A DNA stretch of 33,747 nt from Saprospiraceae bacterium (GCA_020631635.1 JAHDGW010000006.1:1-33747), one strand, 5' to 3'; shown: positions 1 through 8,363, counted from the stretch's first letter. The notes: generated by a model from the sequence alone, not told the origin. Made by a program: numbers and translations.

Positions 1-179
1 ATATAACGATCTCCTGATGAGAAATAACTTTTGCCTATACAGCTGTAATATACAGAGTCCAGCAAGTTAGTCTTACCCATTCCATTGCGACCAACAACTA
101 CATTCAACTTGACATCAAAATCAACGCTGATCTGTTCGAAATTTCTAAAATTGAATAATCTAGTTTTATGTAGTGTCAC
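1..179 (-). CDS. recF: RecF, DNA replication/repair protein, N-terminal fragment
   Basis: This is the 5' end of a minus-strand gene that runs off the left edge of the window. The readable residues include NFRNFEQI and then a P-loop, GRNGMGKTNLLDSVYY, followed by GKSYFSSGD. This is the typical start of RecF, an SMC-like ATPase that helps load RecA at single-strand gaps. I chose a GTG start at 179 because it has GGAG a few bases upstream and an in-frame stop lies further upstream; a TTG slightly upstream is the alternative. Only about 60 residues are visible, so the ABC signature and Walker B cannot be checked. From memory, recF next to a TPR protein and ribH is a common Bacteroidota arrangement; here pdhA is inserted between them. 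Confidence 0.88.
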   Translation of the reverse strand, partial: MTLHKTRLFNFRNFEQISVDFDVKLNVVVGRNGMGKTNLLDSVYYSCIGKSYFSSGDRY

Positions 180-413
180 TTGCTCCAACCGCCAATATGA
201 TTTTATTCTATTTGAATTGATTTATATAACAAGTGTTAAAATTAGATGTAATCGCTTGGTTTCCAAGATGAAGCTCTTTTTGAGTTTCGTAGCCAGTGCT
301 ACGGGAGGATAAAAAGCTGAAATATTGGGAAGCAATGGATTGCATATCAATTAACAATTTGTTTTTAAATCACTTCATTGTATATCTAATCTAAAAATGA
401 AATTCATTTGTTA

Positions 414-421
414 TATCTTTG
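414..421 (+). promoter_or_regulatory. Candidate Bacteroidota -7 element for pdhA
   Basis: TATCTTTG matches the Bacteroidota -7 consensus TAnnTTTG and lies 65 bases before the pdhA start. No good TTTG element is seen at the expected -33 distance, so this is a half-supported promoter. Confidence 0.5.
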
Positions 422-429
422 CAAAGTTA
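422..429 (-). promoter_or_regulatory. Candidate -7 element facing recF
   Basis: Read on the minus strand this is TAACTTTG, which also fits TAnnTTTG, and it directly abuts the plus-strand element. It would give recF a leader of over 200 bases. It may equally be a by-product of the CTTTGCAAAG palindrome at 417-426. Confidence 0.3.
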
Positions 430-486
430 AGAAGTATCACTAGATCAAAGACCGTGATGCGATAATACTAACAACATCTAATCAGA

Positions 487-1527
487 ATGACTATGGCAGC
501 TGTGGTAGAAGCGAAACCTAAATCAAAGAAAAAAAGTACTTCAAAAAAATATTCTAAAGCAACATATCTCAAATGGTATGAAACCATGTTGCGTATTAGA
601 AAATTTGAAGAGGCTACATTGAAAGCTTACTCCAAACAAAAAATAAGAGGTTTCTGTCATGTATATATCGGACAAGAAGCTATAGCTGCGGGCTTAGTAA
701 GTGCTATTACACCAGATGACAAAATAGTCACCGCATACCGTCAGCATGGTATAGCGTTATGTCGAGGATTGGATTCCAACTCTTGCATGGCAGAGCTTTT
801 TGGTAAAGAAACAGGATGTGTAAAAGGGAAAGGAGGATCTATGCACTTCTTCTCGAAAGAGCATAATTACTTCGGAGGTAATGGAATTGTAGGTGCCCAA
901 ATTCCAATAGGCACCGGTATCGCATTCGCAGAGCACTATAGAGAGACCAAAAACCTATGCGTGACCATGTTTGGTGATGGTGCCGCGAGACAGGGAGCTC
1001 TATATGAGTCTTACAACATGGCTATGACATGGAATCTTCCCGTACTATATATATGCGAAAACAATGGTTATGCGATGGGAACATCTGTCTCTCGTACAAG
1101 CAATGTCCAAGAAATAGCCAAAGTTGGCTCAGCATTTGACATGCCTAGCGAATCGGTAAATGGTATGAGTCCTGAGGAAGTTCACGAAGCTCTCTCTAGG
1201 GCGGCTAAGCATATCAGGTCAGGTAAAGGCCCCTACTTCTTGGAGATAAACACCTATAGATATAGAGGACATAGCGTAAGTGATCCTGGAAAATATCGAT
1301 CAAAAGAAGAGGTGCAAGAGTACAAAGAAATAGATCCTTTAAAGGTGACAGAAAATAAAATTCTAGATCAAAAAATAGCATCTAAAGCAGAGATTGATAA
1401 AATCAAAGACGCTATTAATAAGGAAATCGAAGCGGCCGTTAAGTTTGCAGAAGAATCAGATTACCCTATATCTTCTGAACTGTATGAAGACAACTATCTT
1501 CAAAAAGATTATCCTTTCTTGACGTAA
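487..1527 (+). CDS. pdhA: Pyruvate dehydrogenase E1 component, alpha subunit
   Basis: This is the alpha chain of the thiamine-diphosphate-dependent E1 enzyme, which decarboxylates pyruvate and passes the acetyl group to lipoyl-E2. The protein has 346 residues, normal for the family. GFCHVYIGQEA (55-65) and AYRQHG (83-88) are active-site segments. The TPP/Mg motif runs from GDG at 163-165 to NN at 192-193, the usual spacing of about 30. The YRYRGHSVSDPGKYR loop (257-271) matches the loop that carries regulatory phosphorylation sites in mitochondrial enzymes. The first 22 residues are a Lys-rich extension; an ATG two codons downstream is an equally possible start. No beta subunit or E2 gene follows, so these must lie elsewhere. 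A branched-chain 2-oxoacid E1 is the main alternative; the sequence looks more like PDH. Confidence 0.93.
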   Translation: MTMAAVVEAKPKSKKKSTSKKYSKATYLKWYETMLRIRKFEEATLKAYSKQKIRGFCHVYIGQEAIAAGLVSAITPDDKIVTAYRQHGIALCRGLDSNSCMAELFGKETGCVKGKGGSMHFFSKEHNYFGGNGIVGAQIPIGTGIAFAEHYRETKNLCVTMFGDGAARQGALYESYNMAMTWNLPVLYICENNGYAMGTSVSRTSNVQEIAKVGSAFDMPSESVNGMSPEEVHEALSRAAKHIRSGKGPYFLEINTYRYRGHSVSDPGKYRSKEEVQEYKEIDPLKVTENKILDQKIASKAEIDKIKDAINKEIEAAVKFAEESDYPISSELYEDNYLQKDYPFLT

Positions 1528-1581
1528 AAAGACCACTTAAAAAGGAACCAACTTCATTTATTATTTACTCATATGTTGAGA

Positions 1582-1615
1582 TTTGATAATAATAACAACG
1601 ATTTTTATATTTTTG
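1582..1615 (+). promoter_or_regulatory. Promoter of the TPR-protein gene
   Basis: TTTG at 1582-1585 and TATTTTTG at 1608-1615 fit the Bacteroidota -33/-7 pair (TTTG, TAnnTTTG) with 22 bases between them. The -7 element ends 22 bases before the ATG at 1638. This is the best two-part promoter in the window. Confidence 0.65.
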
Positions 1616-1637
1616 CGGTCGTTTTAAGAAAAGCATT

Positions 1638-2315
1638 ATGGCAAGAAGAAGACAAACAAAACGCGAGCAGGACGAAACGCTCATTGATTTAGTAGAAGCT
1701 AAAGAAAGTGCTCAAAGTTTTTTTGAGAAAAATCAGATGGCAATTATAGGAATTGCTGCAGCACTAGCAATACTGATAGGAGGATATTTTATCTGGAAAG
1801 TACTGATAAATGAACCTGCAGAAAAAGAAGCTATGGCTTCACTTACGAAGGCACAGCAACAGTTTGAAGTAGATTCTTTTGCGCTTGCATTAGAAAATCC
1901 TGGAGCTGGATTTGATGGTTTCTTAGATATCATAGATAACTATGGTGGTACAAAAGCAGGTAATCTTGCCAACTATTATGCCGGCGTAAGTTATTTAAAC
2001 TTAGGTAACTATCAAGTTGCTATTGAATATCTTTCTGATTTTAGCCCTAGTGGTAAGGTTAGCCCAATTATGAAATTTGGCGCTTTAGGAGATGCCTATT
2101 CTGAATTGAATGAGTTTGATAAAGCACTATCTAGCTATAAAAAAGCAGCATATAATTCTGATAATAATTTATTATCTCCGTATTATTTAAAAAAATATGG
2201 GATGCTATCTGCTGTACAAGGAAATCAAGAACAGGCGAATGATGCTTTCAATAAGATCAAAAAGGATTATCCTAGCTCAACTCAAGCTAGAGATATAGAA
2301 AAATATCTACGTTAA
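1638..2315 (+). CDS. Membrane-anchored tetratricopeptide-repeat protein (YfgM-like)
   Basis: A 225-residue protein with a basic N-terminus (ARRRQTKRE), one membrane segment at about 34-54 (AIIGIAAALAILIGGYFIW) and a periplasmic TPR-like region after it. TPR-type helix pairs are visible around YYAGVSYLNLGNYQVAIEYL and GALGDAYSELNEFDKALSSY. The layout resembles YfgM, an ancillary subunit of the Sec translocon that works with periplasmic chaperones; whether this protein does so is inference. From memory, homologues sit upstream of ribH in many Bacteroidota. It has its own promoter, and a strong hairpin terminator follows it, so it is probably transcribed alone or with limited read-through into ribH. 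Confidence 0.85.
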   Translation: MARRRQTKREQDETLIDLVEAKESAQSFFEKNQMAIIGIAAALAILIGGYFIWKVLINEPAEKEAMASLTKAQQQFEVDSFALALENPGAGFDGFLDIIDNYGGTKAGNLANYYAGVSYLNLGNYQVAIEYLSDFSPSGKVSPIMKFGALGDAYSELNEFDKALSSYKKAAYNSDNNLLSPYYLKKYGMLSAVQGNQEQANDAFNKIKKDYPSSTQARDIEKYLR

Positions 2316-2342
2316 TAACTTCTAGACATAATAGTTGTTACT

Positions 2343-2380
2343 AATAGGTAGGATGACAAGATCATTCTACCTATTTTTTT
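2343..2380 (+). terminator. Strong intrinsic terminator between the TPR gene and ribH
   Basis: AATAGGTAGGATGA (2343-2356) pairs with TCATTCTACCTATT (2362-2375), giving a 14-bp stem with one G-U pair and the 5-base loop CAAGA. A run of T continues to about 2381. It sits 27 bases after the TPR stop and ends just before the ribH start codons. A ribH start at 2335 would run through this hairpin, which argues for the later start. Confidence 0.85.
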
Positions 2381-2397
2381 TAACCCAAATCATGATC

Positions 2398-2913
2398 ATG
2401 TCAAGCGCCAATCAATCATTATCGAAAGCCACTCAAGAACACCTACCATCAGGGCAAGGAAAAAAGATAGCCATACTGATAAGTGAATGGAATAAAGATA
2501 TAAATACTGCTATGCTTGAGGCAAGCAAAAATTTATTAGTCGATAATAAAGTGTCCTCTGATGATATTTTAGAGTATTGGGTGCCTGGAGCATTTGAGTT
2601 GCCAGCAGCAGCGAAAATGATCAATGCTAAACATAATCCTGATGCCATTATATGTCTTGGTTGTGTGATAACGGGTGAAACAAAACATGATGAATACATC
2701 TCTAATGCAGTTGCACATGGCATTATGTCATTAAGCATAGGACTCAATAAGCCTGTAATATTTGGAGTCATTACTCCAAGAACAAAAGAACAAGCGGAAG
2801 ATAGAGCTGGAGGAAAACACGGTAATAAAGGTGTAGAGGCCGCTGCCACAGCACTTAAAATGCTTAATCTCAAGAAAGAGTTAGATTCTAAGAAAAAATC
2901 AATAGGATTTTAG
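2398..2913 (+). CDS. ribH: 6,7-dimethyl-8-ribityllumazine synthase
   Basis: Lumazine synthase condenses 5-amino-6-ribitylamino-uracil with 3,4-dihydroxy-2-butanone 4-phosphate, the step before riboflavin synthase; family members form 60-mers or pentamers. Family segments are visible in order: IAILISEWN (Trp in place of the usual Phe near the substrate), VPGAFELPAAAK, CLGCVITGETKHDEYI, the catalytic-type His in NAVAHGI, and PVIFGVITPRTKEQAEDR with the phosphate-binding region. The open frame extends back to 2335, but that start would translate the terminator hairpin at 2343-2380. I therefore choose ATG 2398, with ATG 2392 two codons upstream as an alternative. That gives 171 residues, close to family length. 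The gene ends two bases before the metallo-hydrolase gene, so the two are probably co-transcribed. Confidence 0.93.
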   Translation: MSSANQSLSKATQEHLPSGQGKKIAILISEWNKDINTAMLEASKNLLVDNKVSSDDILEYWVPGAFELPAAAKMINAKHNPDAIICLGCVITGETKHDEYISNAVAHGIMSLSIGLNKPVIFGVITPRTKEQAEDRAGGKHGNKGVEAAATALKMLNLKKELDSKKKSIGF

Positions 2914-2915
2914 AT

Positions 2916-3770
2916 ATGATACGCGAAATTCATACGATAGAGCAAGGTAAATTTAAACTAGATGGCGGAGCTATGTATGGCGTAGTACCCAAGTCACTTT
3001 GGGATAAGCTCAATCCTAGTGATGAAAATAATATGTGTACCTGGACAATGCGATCTCTCGTATTTAAAGAGGGTGATCGTACCATACTTATAGATACAGG
3101 CATTGGTAATAAACAAGATGATAAATTTCGATCACACTTCTACCCTTCTCAGGAAGAACTGTACATACCCGCATTAAAAGCTCAAGGATACATCAAAGAA
3201 GATATCACTGATGTCTTTCTTACGCATTTACATTTTGATCATGTGGGTGGAGCACTCGAGCTAAACCCTAAGGGCAAAATACAAGCTACTTACCCTAATG
3301 CTAAATACTGGGTAGGTGAAGAACAATGGAAGGCCGCAATGAATCCTAATCCTAGAGAAAGAGCTTCTTTTTTGAAAGAAAATTTAGTACCCTTACAAGA
3401 GATGGGGCTAATAAACTTTATAGAAAGCCATAGTGATGTTGTCTCCTTTTCATCACATATCGATATGAAATTTTTGTATGGTCATACAGCAGGTATGATT
3501 CTCCCTATACTTAAATTACAACATAAAAAGATCATATTTGGTGCAGACTTAATACCATCTAGTGGGCATATCGGTATGCCATATGTAATGAGTTATGATT
3601 TACATCCATTAGATACCATGCTAGAAAAAGAATGGCTTTACGAATATATGTCACCTGAAGATATAGTTGTATTTGAGCATGGCCCACAGATAGAAGCTGC
3701 TACCCTAAAGCGTGATGACAAGGGACGTATAAGAGTACATAAAACAGGAAAATTGGCTGATTTAATCTAA
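2916..3770 (+). CDS. Metallo-beta-lactamase-fold hydrolase
   Basis: A 284-residue cytosolic hydrolase of the MBL superfamily. The metal-binding motif HLHFDH is at 104-109, followed by His190 (YGHTAG), Asp211 (FGADLIP) and His255 (FEHG), giving a full di-metal site. The overall layout, with an N-terminal strand segment and LIDTGIG at 59-65, resembles AHL-lactonase/AttM-like and similar broad hydrolases. The substrate cannot be read from the sequence. It starts two bases after ribH, so co-transcription is likely, but no link to riboflavin is implied. Its stop codon overlaps the convergent MmcQ-like gene by 9 bases. Confidence 0.85.
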   Translation: MIREIHTIEQGKFKLDGGAMYGVVPKSLWDKLNPSDENNMCTWTMRSLVFKEGDRTILIDTGIGNKQDDKFRSHFYPSQEELYIPALKAQGYIKEDITDVFLTHLHFDHVGGALELNPKGKIQATYPNAKYWVGEEQWKAAMNPNPRERASFLKENLVPLQEMGLINFIESHSDVVSFSSHIDMKFLYGHTAGMILPILKLQHKKIIFGADLIPSSGHIGMPYVMSYDLHPLDTMLEKEWLYEYMSPEDIVVFEHGPQIEAATLKRDDKGRIRVHKTGKLADLI

Positions 3771-4115
3771 CATAGCTTCTCTTACTTTCTTAGGTAATGA
3801 TTGAAAAACAAGATCATAAGAATGCTTAAGCAGCTCTAAAATCAATGAGTCTCCTAAGTGATCTAGGTAGAGTGTATTCCAATGTTTTTTATTCATATGG
3901 TAACCCGGTATAATGTGATCGGGATACTCTTCTCTAAGCTCAAGTGCTCGTTGGGGATCGCATTTAAGGTTGACACTGTGTTCGTTAGGATCAAGTCTAA
4001 GTAAAGCAAACATTTTGGCCCCTACTTTAAATACTAAAGCACCATCACCGAAAGGCATAGATTCTTCCGCCCCAACTAGAGCTAAACAGGATGATCTAAA
4101 TAATTCAATATCCAT
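3762..4115 (-). CDS. MmcQ/YjbR family protein
   Basis: A 117-residue protein matching the MmcQ/YjbR family throughout. Family hallmarks are EESMPFGDGALVFKVG near the N-terminus, VNLKCDPQRALELREEYP in the middle, PGYHMNKKHWNTLYLD, and a C-terminal HSYDLVFQSLPKK. The fold has a double-wing shape related to some DNA-binding proteins, but no cellular role is firmly established; DNA binding is only a suggestion from structure. It is convergent with the upstream hydrolase gene and has its own promoter region, shared divergently with the cytochrome gene. Confidence 0.85.
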   Translation of the reverse strand: MDIELFRSSCLALVGAEESMPFGDGALVFKVGAKMFALLRLDPNEHSVNLKCDPQRALELREEYPDHIIPGYHMNKKHWNTLYLDHLGDSLILELLKHSYDLVFQSLPKKVREAMLD

Positions 4116-4178
4116 AGATAAATTTTTAAAAAGTTGAGAAATTTCAAATCTAATTCACATAAAGATCGTTTTTATCTA

Positions 4179-4186
4179 TAATTTTG
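4179..4186 (+). promoter_or_regulatory. Candidate -7 element for the cytochrome c peroxidase-like gene
   Basis: TAATTTTG, followed by CGG, fits TAnnTTTG. It implies a leader of about 90 bases before the ATG at 4284. No -33 TTTG is visible. Confidence 0.4.
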
Positions 4187-4283
4187 CGGAGCGGACAGAA
4201 AAACCTACTTGTTTAATGTTAAGCAACTTACATATTAAATTTTTATTTAATATATTTGATTGGTGTAAGAGTTAAGTAGAAAT

Positions 4284-5621
4284 ATGAGAAATTTTATTGG
4301 TCTTTTTGTAGTAATAGGATTATTAGCTGGATGTACTAAGGATAAAATGCCTAGACTTGTTGAGTTAGACAATCAACTCAGGCTAAATATACAAGCCGTA
4401 AGTCCAGATAATACCGTGGACTACTATATCATTGATGATGAAAATGATCTAGCCAATATTCCTGCAGATCCTCTCAATCCCCTTACGCGAGAAAAAGTAG
4501 AATTAGGTAAGCTAATGTTCTACGAAACAGGATTAGGGGTAGATTCAAAATTCGAATTCGGATCGGGTACTTATTCTTGTGCAACCTGCCATATTCCAGA
4601 AGCTGGTTTTAGACCCGGTACTTTTCAAGGAATTGCAGACGGTGGAGAAGGTTTTGGTGTAAATGGTGAAGATAGGACTAAACACCCCAGCTATCAACCA
4701 GAAGATCTTGATATACAAAGCGCAAGGCCATTGAGTCTAGTGAATGTTGCCTATGTTACTAATACTTTTTGGAATGGAGCATTCGGAGCTACAGGCGCTA
4801 ATATAGGTACAGAACATTTATGGAATGAAGAAGATGGTACACATTTTAACCATACGGGCCATTTAGGGATTGAAGCACAAAATATGGAAGGTCTTCATGT
4901 ACATAGGATACGCATAGATGAAGAAATTCTTGATCAGTACGGTTATACTAAGTTATTTGACGAGGCGTTTCCTGATATCCCTGCTACCGAACGATATACC
5001 CAAGCTACTGCATCGCTTGCCTATTCTGCTTATATCCGAACGATACTATCCACGAAAGCTCCTTTCCAAAATTGGCTCAAAGGGGATAGCTATGCAATGT
5101 CTTTTGAACAAAAGCAAGGTGCTATTTTATTTTTTGGGAAAGCACAGTGTTATCAATGTCATTATGAAGAAAACCTAGGAAGCACTGAGTTTCATGCTCT
5201 AGGTGTCAATGATATGTTTATGAGGCCAAGTTTCAATACAAGCCCTAGTGATAAAAGAAATCTTGGTAGAGGTGGTTTTACTTTAAATGCAGAAGATAAC
5301 TATAAATTTAAGGTACCTGGTATATATAATATGAGTGATACTCCTTTTTACTTTCACGGATCATCCAAGGAAAGCCTCTATGATCTCGTAGAATATAAGG
5401 ATAAAGCTATCAAAGAAAATCCGAATGTTCCCGACAGCCAGATGTCTGATAAATTTAATCCCGTAAATCTTACCGAGGAAGAAAAAGGATATTTAGTGGA
5501 TTTCTTAGCAGAAGGATTACGTGATCCTGATCTTACAAGGTATGCTCCCACCTCGTTACCATCAGGCTTATGCTTTCCCAATAATGATCCGCAGTCTAGG
5601 CTAGATTTAGGTTGTGATTAA
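4284..5621 (+). CDS. Di-heme cytochrome c peroxidase/MauG-family lipoprotein
   Basis: A 445-residue exported protein. The N-terminus is a lipoprotein signal (LLAGC, lipid-modified Cys17). Two c-type heme sites are present: CATCH at 99-103 and CYQCH at 289-293. Between and after them are typical family segments: ARPLSLVNVAY (147-157), FWNGAFGA, IEAQNMEG, and VPGIYNMSDTPFYFHGSS (344-361), a region that usually supplies distal heme ligands. Members reduce peroxide or oxidise protein side chains, receiving electrons from small cytochromes. The tail after about 410 (RYAPTSLPSGLC) is rich in Pro and Asp and carries two further Cys residues. The exact substrate is unknown. It stands alone, followed by about 150 bases without a gene. 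Confidence 0.9.
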   Translation: MRNFIGLFVVIGLLAGCTKDKMPRLVELDNQLRLNIQAVSPDNTVDYYIIDDENDLANIPADPLNPLTREKVELGKLMFYETGLGVDSKFEFGSGTYSCATCHIPEAGFRPGTFQGIADGGEGFGVNGEDRTKHPSYQPEDLDIQSARPLSLVNVAYVTNTFWNGAFGATGANIGTEHLWNEEDGTHFNHTGHLGIEAQNMEGLHVHRIRIDEEILDQYGYTKLFDEAFPDIPATERYTQATASLAYSAYIRTILSTKAPFQNWLKGDSYAMSFEQKQGAILFFGKAQCYQCHYEENLGSTEFHALGVNDMFMRPSFNTSPSDKRNLGRGGFTLNAEDNYKFKVPGIYNMSDTPFYFHGSSKESLYDLVEYKDKAIKENPNVPDSQMSDKFNPVNLTEEEKGYLVDFLAEGLRDPDLTRYAPTSLPSGLCFPNNDPQSRLDLGCD

Positions 5622-5773
5622 TTTATAACTGTGTTTCAAATACTCTAGTAAGTAGAGTTAAATAAACAACATTCCTTTCTCAGCTCAAAAATACAACAGC
5701 TGATATACTATATATGATTTTGATTATAGCCAAGACCTTGACATTATCCACGACTAAAATCTTATAATCATTC

Positions 5774-6865
5774 TTAGTATTCTACATCTAACTCAGGGGA
5801 GAGGTACCAACTAGAGTCTGAGTAACTCGCTCTTATATTTTGTAATATCGAAGGTAGATCGGAATCATTGTTACAATCGACGAACAAGCCTACTCTAGTA
5901 TAACCAATGTTGTTGGGCTCCTTGAAAACCCTATGACCATCCTTCTTTATTCTAGCGATCATCGTATTTGCATTATTAGCATTCTTGTAAGAGCCTACTA
6001 CTATGATACACCCTTCTTCTATGATATCTTCTGATAAATTATAATTGTATACTATCTCTCTTACAGGCCCTTGCATCGCCTCTGAGTCATCAGTGTTAGT
6101 ATTTCTACTATCTATGTGATGAGATTCAGCTTTTCGACTCAATGCTTCACTCTGATCATCTAATATGGAGTCGTCAGTTTGTGCTTCAGAAATATTAGTC
6201 ACCGGATATGTTCTATTTCGGAGTTCGTTCTGTTTATATAATTGTGAACATTGAGATATCAATAGTACAATGGCCAGTATGAGTATAGCACATAGCATAT
6301 AGTCTTTCCATCGAGATTGAGTATACACAGAATTCAGAACCTCCGATGGATTTGGATCGTTTATGGCCTTTGACTTAAAGTCTTCAGCATACTTCTTATT
6401 CTCTTCTAGTTTTGATAAGATAATCTCCTCCTTAGGCGCTTGTCCTCTTTCTATAGGATTTAATTGTAAAGTAGGTAACATGGTGCCCATTCCCTGATAC
6501 AATATAGCATCAGGAACAAACTCAATAGTTTTATCTTCCTTTTGTTTTAATTCGCCTATACCATACAACTTAGCCATTCTGTAATTTAGAAGTCGATTCA
6601 GTACCTGCTCTGAAAACTCTCTAATCTTATCCTCGGCCTTATTTTTAGAAATATTGAGTATGCTGCATACATAATCAATAAAACCAGAATCACTAAAATA
6701 GCTATCATCAAAGCTGTATTTGGTCGCTGATGGCTTTATACTTTTGGATACTACATGGAGTGAGGATGGAATGTACTCTTCTTTAAACCTTCCTAATCCT
6801 GGTACAATGACTTCGCCATGCAACAGTAAATAGTTTTTAATCAGGATGTTTAACTTTTTACTCAT
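5774..6865 (-). CDS. HU-like domain / SPOR domain membrane protein
   Basis: A 363-residue single-pass protein. Residues 1-130 look like the two tandem HU-like (CCDC81-type) domains found in Bacteroidota: GEVIVPGLGRFKEEY, then NRLLNYRMAKLYGIGELKQ. A linker (about 135-185) leads to one membrane segment at 189-205 (YMLCAILILAIVLLIS). A charged, Asp/Ser-rich stretch follows, then a C-terminal SPOR domain (about 285-355: CIIVVGSYKNANNANTMIAR). SPOR domains bind denuded peptidoglycan at division sites. The topology, with the HU-like part inside and SPOR in the periplasm, suggests a link between the cell interior and the septal wall; whether it binds DNA is unproven. It is divergent from hemL. Confidence 0.85.
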   Translation of the reverse strand: MSKKLNILIKNYLLLHGEVIVPGLGRFKEEYIPSSLHVVSKSIKPSATKYSFDDSYFSDSGFIDYVCSILNISKNKAEDKIREFSEQVLNRLLNYRMAKLYGIGELKQKEDKTIEFVPDAILYQGMGTMLPTLQLNPIERGQAPKEEIILSKLEENKKYAEDFKSKAINDPNPSEVLNSVYTQSRWKDYMLCAILILAIVLLISQCSQLYKQNELRNRTYPVTNISEAQTDDSILDDQSEALSRKAESHHIDSRNTNTDDSEAMQGPVREIVYNYNLSEDIIEEGCIIVVGSYKNANNANTMIARIKKDGHRVFKEPNNIGYTRVGLFVDCNNDSDLPSILQNIRASYSDSSWYLSPELDVEY

Positions 6866-6884
6866 ATACCATTCTCCAAGCCTT

Positions 6885-6892
6885 CAAAAGTA
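6885..6892 (-). promoter_or_regulatory. Candidate -7 element for the HU/SPOR gene
   Basis: On the minus strand this reads TACTTTTG, matching TAnnTTTG, and it ends 19 bases before the start codon at 6865, similar to the spacing upstream of other genes in the window. No clear -33 element is seen. Confidence 0.45.
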
Positions 6893-7065
6893 CTAAACTA
6901 TGAAGCTAAACTATTGAATATCAGTGTTAAAAACATGAAAGATATTAGATAGAAAATATCTCTATACATAAGGTGTTAGTATTCATAATTATGCTAAATG
7001 GAATAAGGATAATAATATTTCAAAAATATGACCTAATGAGATGATCAAGCCCTTATTTTTATATC

Positions 7066-8352
7066 ATGAAAAGAGCAAAATCGGCAGAACTGTTTGAAGA
7101 AGCAAAAACACTTTTTCCTGGTGGAGTAAATTCACCTGTACGTGCATTTAAATCGGTAAGCGGTCCGCCTTTATTTATTAAAAAAGGTAATGGGTGCATC
7201 ATTACAGACGAAGATGACAATGATTTTATAGATTTTTGCTGCTCGTGGGGACCACTTATTTTGGGTCACAATAATGATCGTATCAGAGAATCCATTACTG
7301 AAACGATAGCCCACGGAACTTCGTTTGGTACACCGACTAAACTAGGTAATAAAATCGGACGATTAATTATCGAAAATCACCGATATCTAGATAAGATACG
7401 ATTCGTCTCATCTGGCACTGAGGCCGTTATGTCGGCGATAAGACTTGCTAGAGGATATACAGGTAGAGATAAAGTAGTAAAATTTGAGGGTTGTTATCAT
7501 GGTCATGTAGATTCTTTACTAGTAAAAGCTGGTTCTGGACTAGCAACTTTTGGTGTAAGCACTTCCGCTGGTATTCCCAAATCTCTTATCGAGGATACTT
7601 ACGTACTGGGATTAAATGACTTAGCAGGACTCGAGGCACTTTTAGAGGAAAAAAGCCATGAAATATCATGCATTATCATAGAGCCTATACCTGCAAATAA
7701 TGGTCTACTTATACAGGACAATAATTTCTTAGCTTGGGTAAGGCAGCTATGTGATAGATTTGATGTCCTTTTGATATTTGATGAGGTTATTTCTGGATTT
7801 AGAGTGGGATTTGAAGGTGCCGCTGGTTACTACCATATCCAACCAGATATCATAACTTTTGGTAAAATCATAGGTGGTGGTATGCCTGTTGGGGCATATG
7901 GAGGAAATCATGAAATCATGAGTCATATAGCACCTGACGGAGACGTATATCAAGCAGGCACCCTATCCGCCAACCCTGTAGCGATCTCAGCGGGTATAGC
8001 CGCTATCGAACAATTATTAGAAGATGGTTTTTACGAAAAGCTAGAGAAAAAAACAAATTACTTCTTGGATCAAATCAGAACGCATATATCAGATCACGAT
8101 TTGCCCGTCAGAATACAAAGTATAGGATCCATTTTTTGGTTTGCATTCGCTAAAGATAGAATTGCAACCTCTAATGAAATCGATGCGGACTCTATGCAAT
8201 ACTTCAGGGCAATGCATCATGAATTACTGCAACGCGGAGTGTATCTAGGGCCATCAGGTTATGAAGTAGGATTTGTTTCCGCTGCTCATGATCACAAGCA
8301 TCTAGATATTGCTGCTGGACATATCAATGAAGTACTAAGTCAGATTTTTTAA
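7066..8352 (+). CDS. hemL: Glutamate-1-semialdehyde 2,1-aminomutase
   Basis: This PLP enzyme converts glutamate-1-semialdehyde to 5-aminolevulinate, the second step of the C5 route to heme. The 428 residues match the family length. Visible segments: LFPGGVNSPVRAF (16-28), SSGTEAVMSAIRLARG (115-130) for PLP phosphate binding, YHGHVDSL (144-151), FDEVISGFRVG (238-248) with the Asp that contacts the pyridine nitrogen, and TFGKIIGGGMPVGAYGG (264-280), where Lys267 is the Schiff-base lysine. It is the first gene of a tight run with the following sensor kinase and regulator (11-base gap, then an ATGA overlap), so all three are probably on one transcript. Confidence 0.97.
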   Translation: MKRAKSAELFEEAKTLFPGGVNSPVRAFKSVSGPPLFIKKGNGCIITDEDDNDFIDFCCSWGPLILGHNNDRIRESITETIAHGTSFGTPTKLGNKIGRLIIENHRYLDKIRFVSSGTEAVMSAIRLARGYTGRDKVVKFEGCYHGHVDSLLVKAGSGLATFGVSTSAGIPKSLIEDTYVLGLNDLAGLEALLEEKSHEISCIIIEPIPANNGLLIQDNNFLAWVRQLCDRFDVLLIFDEVISGFRVGFEGAAGYYHIQPDIITFGKIIGGGMPVGAYGGNHEIMSHIAPDGDVYQAGTLSANPVAISAGIAAIEQLLEDGFYEKLEKKTNYFLDQIRTHISDHDLPVRIQSIGSIFWFAFAKDRIATSNEIDADSMQYFRAMHHELLQRGVYLGPSGYEVGFVSAAHDHKHLDIAAGHINEVLSQIF

Positions 8353-8363
8353 CGCTTAAGTAC

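Larger units (their letters stand above)
180..486. other. Divergent intergenic region between recF and pdhA
   Basis: No convincing gene is present in this stretch of about 300 bases. A 75-codon plus-strand reading frame enters from the left but is mostly antisense to recF and matches nothing I recognise. The region is AT-rich and must hold the promoters for both recF and pdhA. The only strong signals are two back-to-back TAnnTTTG-type elements around 414-429. Confidence 0.6.

Noticed and set aside
85-312. Open frame of 75 codons on the plus strand
   Set aside because: Its first half is antisense to the recF start, and the product is low-complexity with no recognisable features.
2335-2397. 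N-terminal extension of ribH
   Set aside because: The extra residues would be encoded by the terminator hairpin and do not resemble lumazine synthases.
5642-5658. Small hairpin ACTCTA/TAGAGT after the cytochrome gene
   Set aside because: The six-base stem is weak and is not followed by a T run on the plus strand, so it is not supported as a terminator.
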